Shown piece after piece: positions 14,660 to 15,332 of a DNA stretch of 15,332 nt. Both the position numbers and the translations under genes were made by a program. The notes below the pieces were generated by a model. That model was not told the DNA's origin, made no database searches, and saw only the letters and a list, made by a program, of their open reading frames with translations. Source of the stretch: Bacillota bacterium. Its GTDB lineage: Bacteria > Bacillota > Clostridia > Christensenellales > Aristaeellaceae. The DNA lies in assembly GCA_023391725.1 (NCBI GenBank), contig JAEWAH010000113.1, positions 1 through 15,332 of the forward strand, given 5' to 3'. The first letter of the stretch is position 1. Every line of letters starts with the position of its first letter.

Positions 14660-15332
14660 ATGGGCAAAATCATCGCGGTAACCAACCAAAAGGGCGGCGT
14701 GGGCAAGACCACCACCACCATCAACTTGTCGGCCTGCCTGGCCGAGCTTGGCAAAAAGGTGCTGGCGGTGGATTTTGATCCCCAGGGCAACACCACCAGC
14801 GGCCTGGGCGTGAAGTCTGGCCCGAAAAGTATATATGAAGTACTCGTAGACAAGGTCCCCCCGGCGGAAGCCATTGCTTCCACACGCGTCAAAGGCCTGG
14901 ATCTGATCCCCGCGGACATCCGCCTGGCCGGATCGGAAGTGGAACTGGTGAACCTTTCCAACCGGGAATACCGCCTCAAAACTGCCCTTGCCCAGGTGGC
15001 AGACCGCTATGACTTCCTGTTTATCGATTGCCCGCCCTCCCTGGGGCTACTCACCGTTAACGCGCTGGCTGCGGCCAGCCGCGTGCTTGTGCCCATCCAA
15101 TGCGAGTATTACGCCCTGGAGGGCGTTACCTCCCTCATGAACACCATCAGCCGCGTGAACCGCACCATTAACCCGGTGCTGGATATAGAAGGCATCCTGC
15201 TTACCATGCTGGATGGGCGAACCAACCTGGGCCTGCAGGTGGTAGATCAGGTGAAGCGCCGCTTCAAAAACAAGGTCTATTCCGTTACCATCCCCCGGAG
15301 CGTTCGCCTGGGGGAGGCCCCCAGCCATGGCC
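14660..15332 (+). CDS. soj: Chromosome-partitioning ATPase Soj/ParA, partial at 3' end
   Basis: The first 224 residues of a ParA-family ATPase are present; the family is usually about 255 residues, so roughly 30 are missing past the window edge. The deviant Walker A KGGVGKTTT is at 11-19 (signature lysines K11 and K16), the switch region VDFDPQGN at 37-44 (D40) and Walker B FLFIDCPPS at 119-127 (D123). PIQCEYYALEG at 145-155 and SVRLGEAPSHG at the visible end are typical of chromosomal Soj. It works with ParB/Spo0J to segregate origins and regulate replication initiation. In most Bacillota it precedes spo0J near oriC. The usual rsmG or noc gene is not found upstream here; instead there are the tandem repeats and an HI0933 gene. 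Start ATG follows AAAGAGG by 7 nt. Confidence 0.97.
   Translation, partial: MGKIIAVTNQKGGVGKTTTTINLSACLAELGKKVLAVDFDPQGNTTSGLGVKSGPKSIYEVLVDKVPPAEAIASTRVKGLDLIPADIRLAGSEVELVNLSNREYRLKTALAQVADRYDFLFIDCPPSLGLLTVNALAAASRVLVPIQCEYYALEGVTSLMNTISRVNRTINPVLDIEGILLTMLDGRTNLGLQVVDQVKRRFKNKVYSVTIPRSVRLGEAPSHG

Noticed and set aside
14518..14979. 153-codon minus-strand open frame
   Set aside because: It is antisense to soj and overlaps the repeat unit; no domain is visible.
12484..15332. parS or DnaA-box cluster near soj
   Set aside because: No match to TGTTTCACGTGAAACA or clustered TTATCCACA-like sequences was seen by reading either strand.

Overview
The window looks like the chromosome of a GC-rich, Gram-positive-type anaerobe, most likely a gut-associated member of Clostridia (Bacillota). 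The signs are strong AGGAGG-type ribosome binding sites before almost every gene, occasional TTG and GTG starts, a Soj-type ParA, an AraR-like GntR/LacI hybrid regulator, and a short inverted-repeat element resembling those scattered through gut Clostridia genomes. The genus cannot be named from this sequence alone.

Layout. (1) Positions 1-3064, minus strand: a three-gene operon of a COG2509-type flavoprotein, a HAD phosphatase and a peptidase T cut by the window edge, with an extended -10 promoter at 3056-3064. (2) Positions 3098-12560, minus strand: a seven-gene alpha-mannoside utilisation operon. In transcription order it encodes the GntR/LacI regulator, two sugar ABC permeases, a solute-binding protein, then GH76, GH38 and GH125 glycosidases. 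It has a clear promoter at one end and a rho-independent terminator at the other. (3) Positions 12484-13022: intergenic DNA holding that promoter, candidate operators, a possible orphan terminator and a 127-bp MITE-like element. (4) Positions 13023-14249, plus strand: an HI0933-family flavoprotein. (5) Positions 14238-14552: two tandem copies of a roughly 150-bp hairpin-rich repeat, the first of which supplies the flavoprotein's stop codon. (6) From 14599, plus strand: a good promoter and the first 224 residues of Soj/ParA, running off the window.

How it works together. The solute-binding protein and two permeases would import manno-oligosaccharides, using an ATPase encoded elsewhere. All three glycosidases lack signal peptides, so depolymerisation should be cytoplasmic: GH76 cuts alpha-1,6-mannan chains internally, GH38 removes alpha-mannose branches, and GH125 trims alpha-1,6-linked mannose from chain ends. 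The regulator at the head of the operon probably senses a mannose-containing sugar and represses its own promoter. Hairpins after the solute-binding protein gene and before the GH38 gene may set different expression levels for transporter and enzymes. The most unusual points are the intracellular GH76, the solute-binding protein without a lipobox cysteine, and the tandem structured repeat between the HI0933 gene and soj. No wholly new defence or mobile system is evident.
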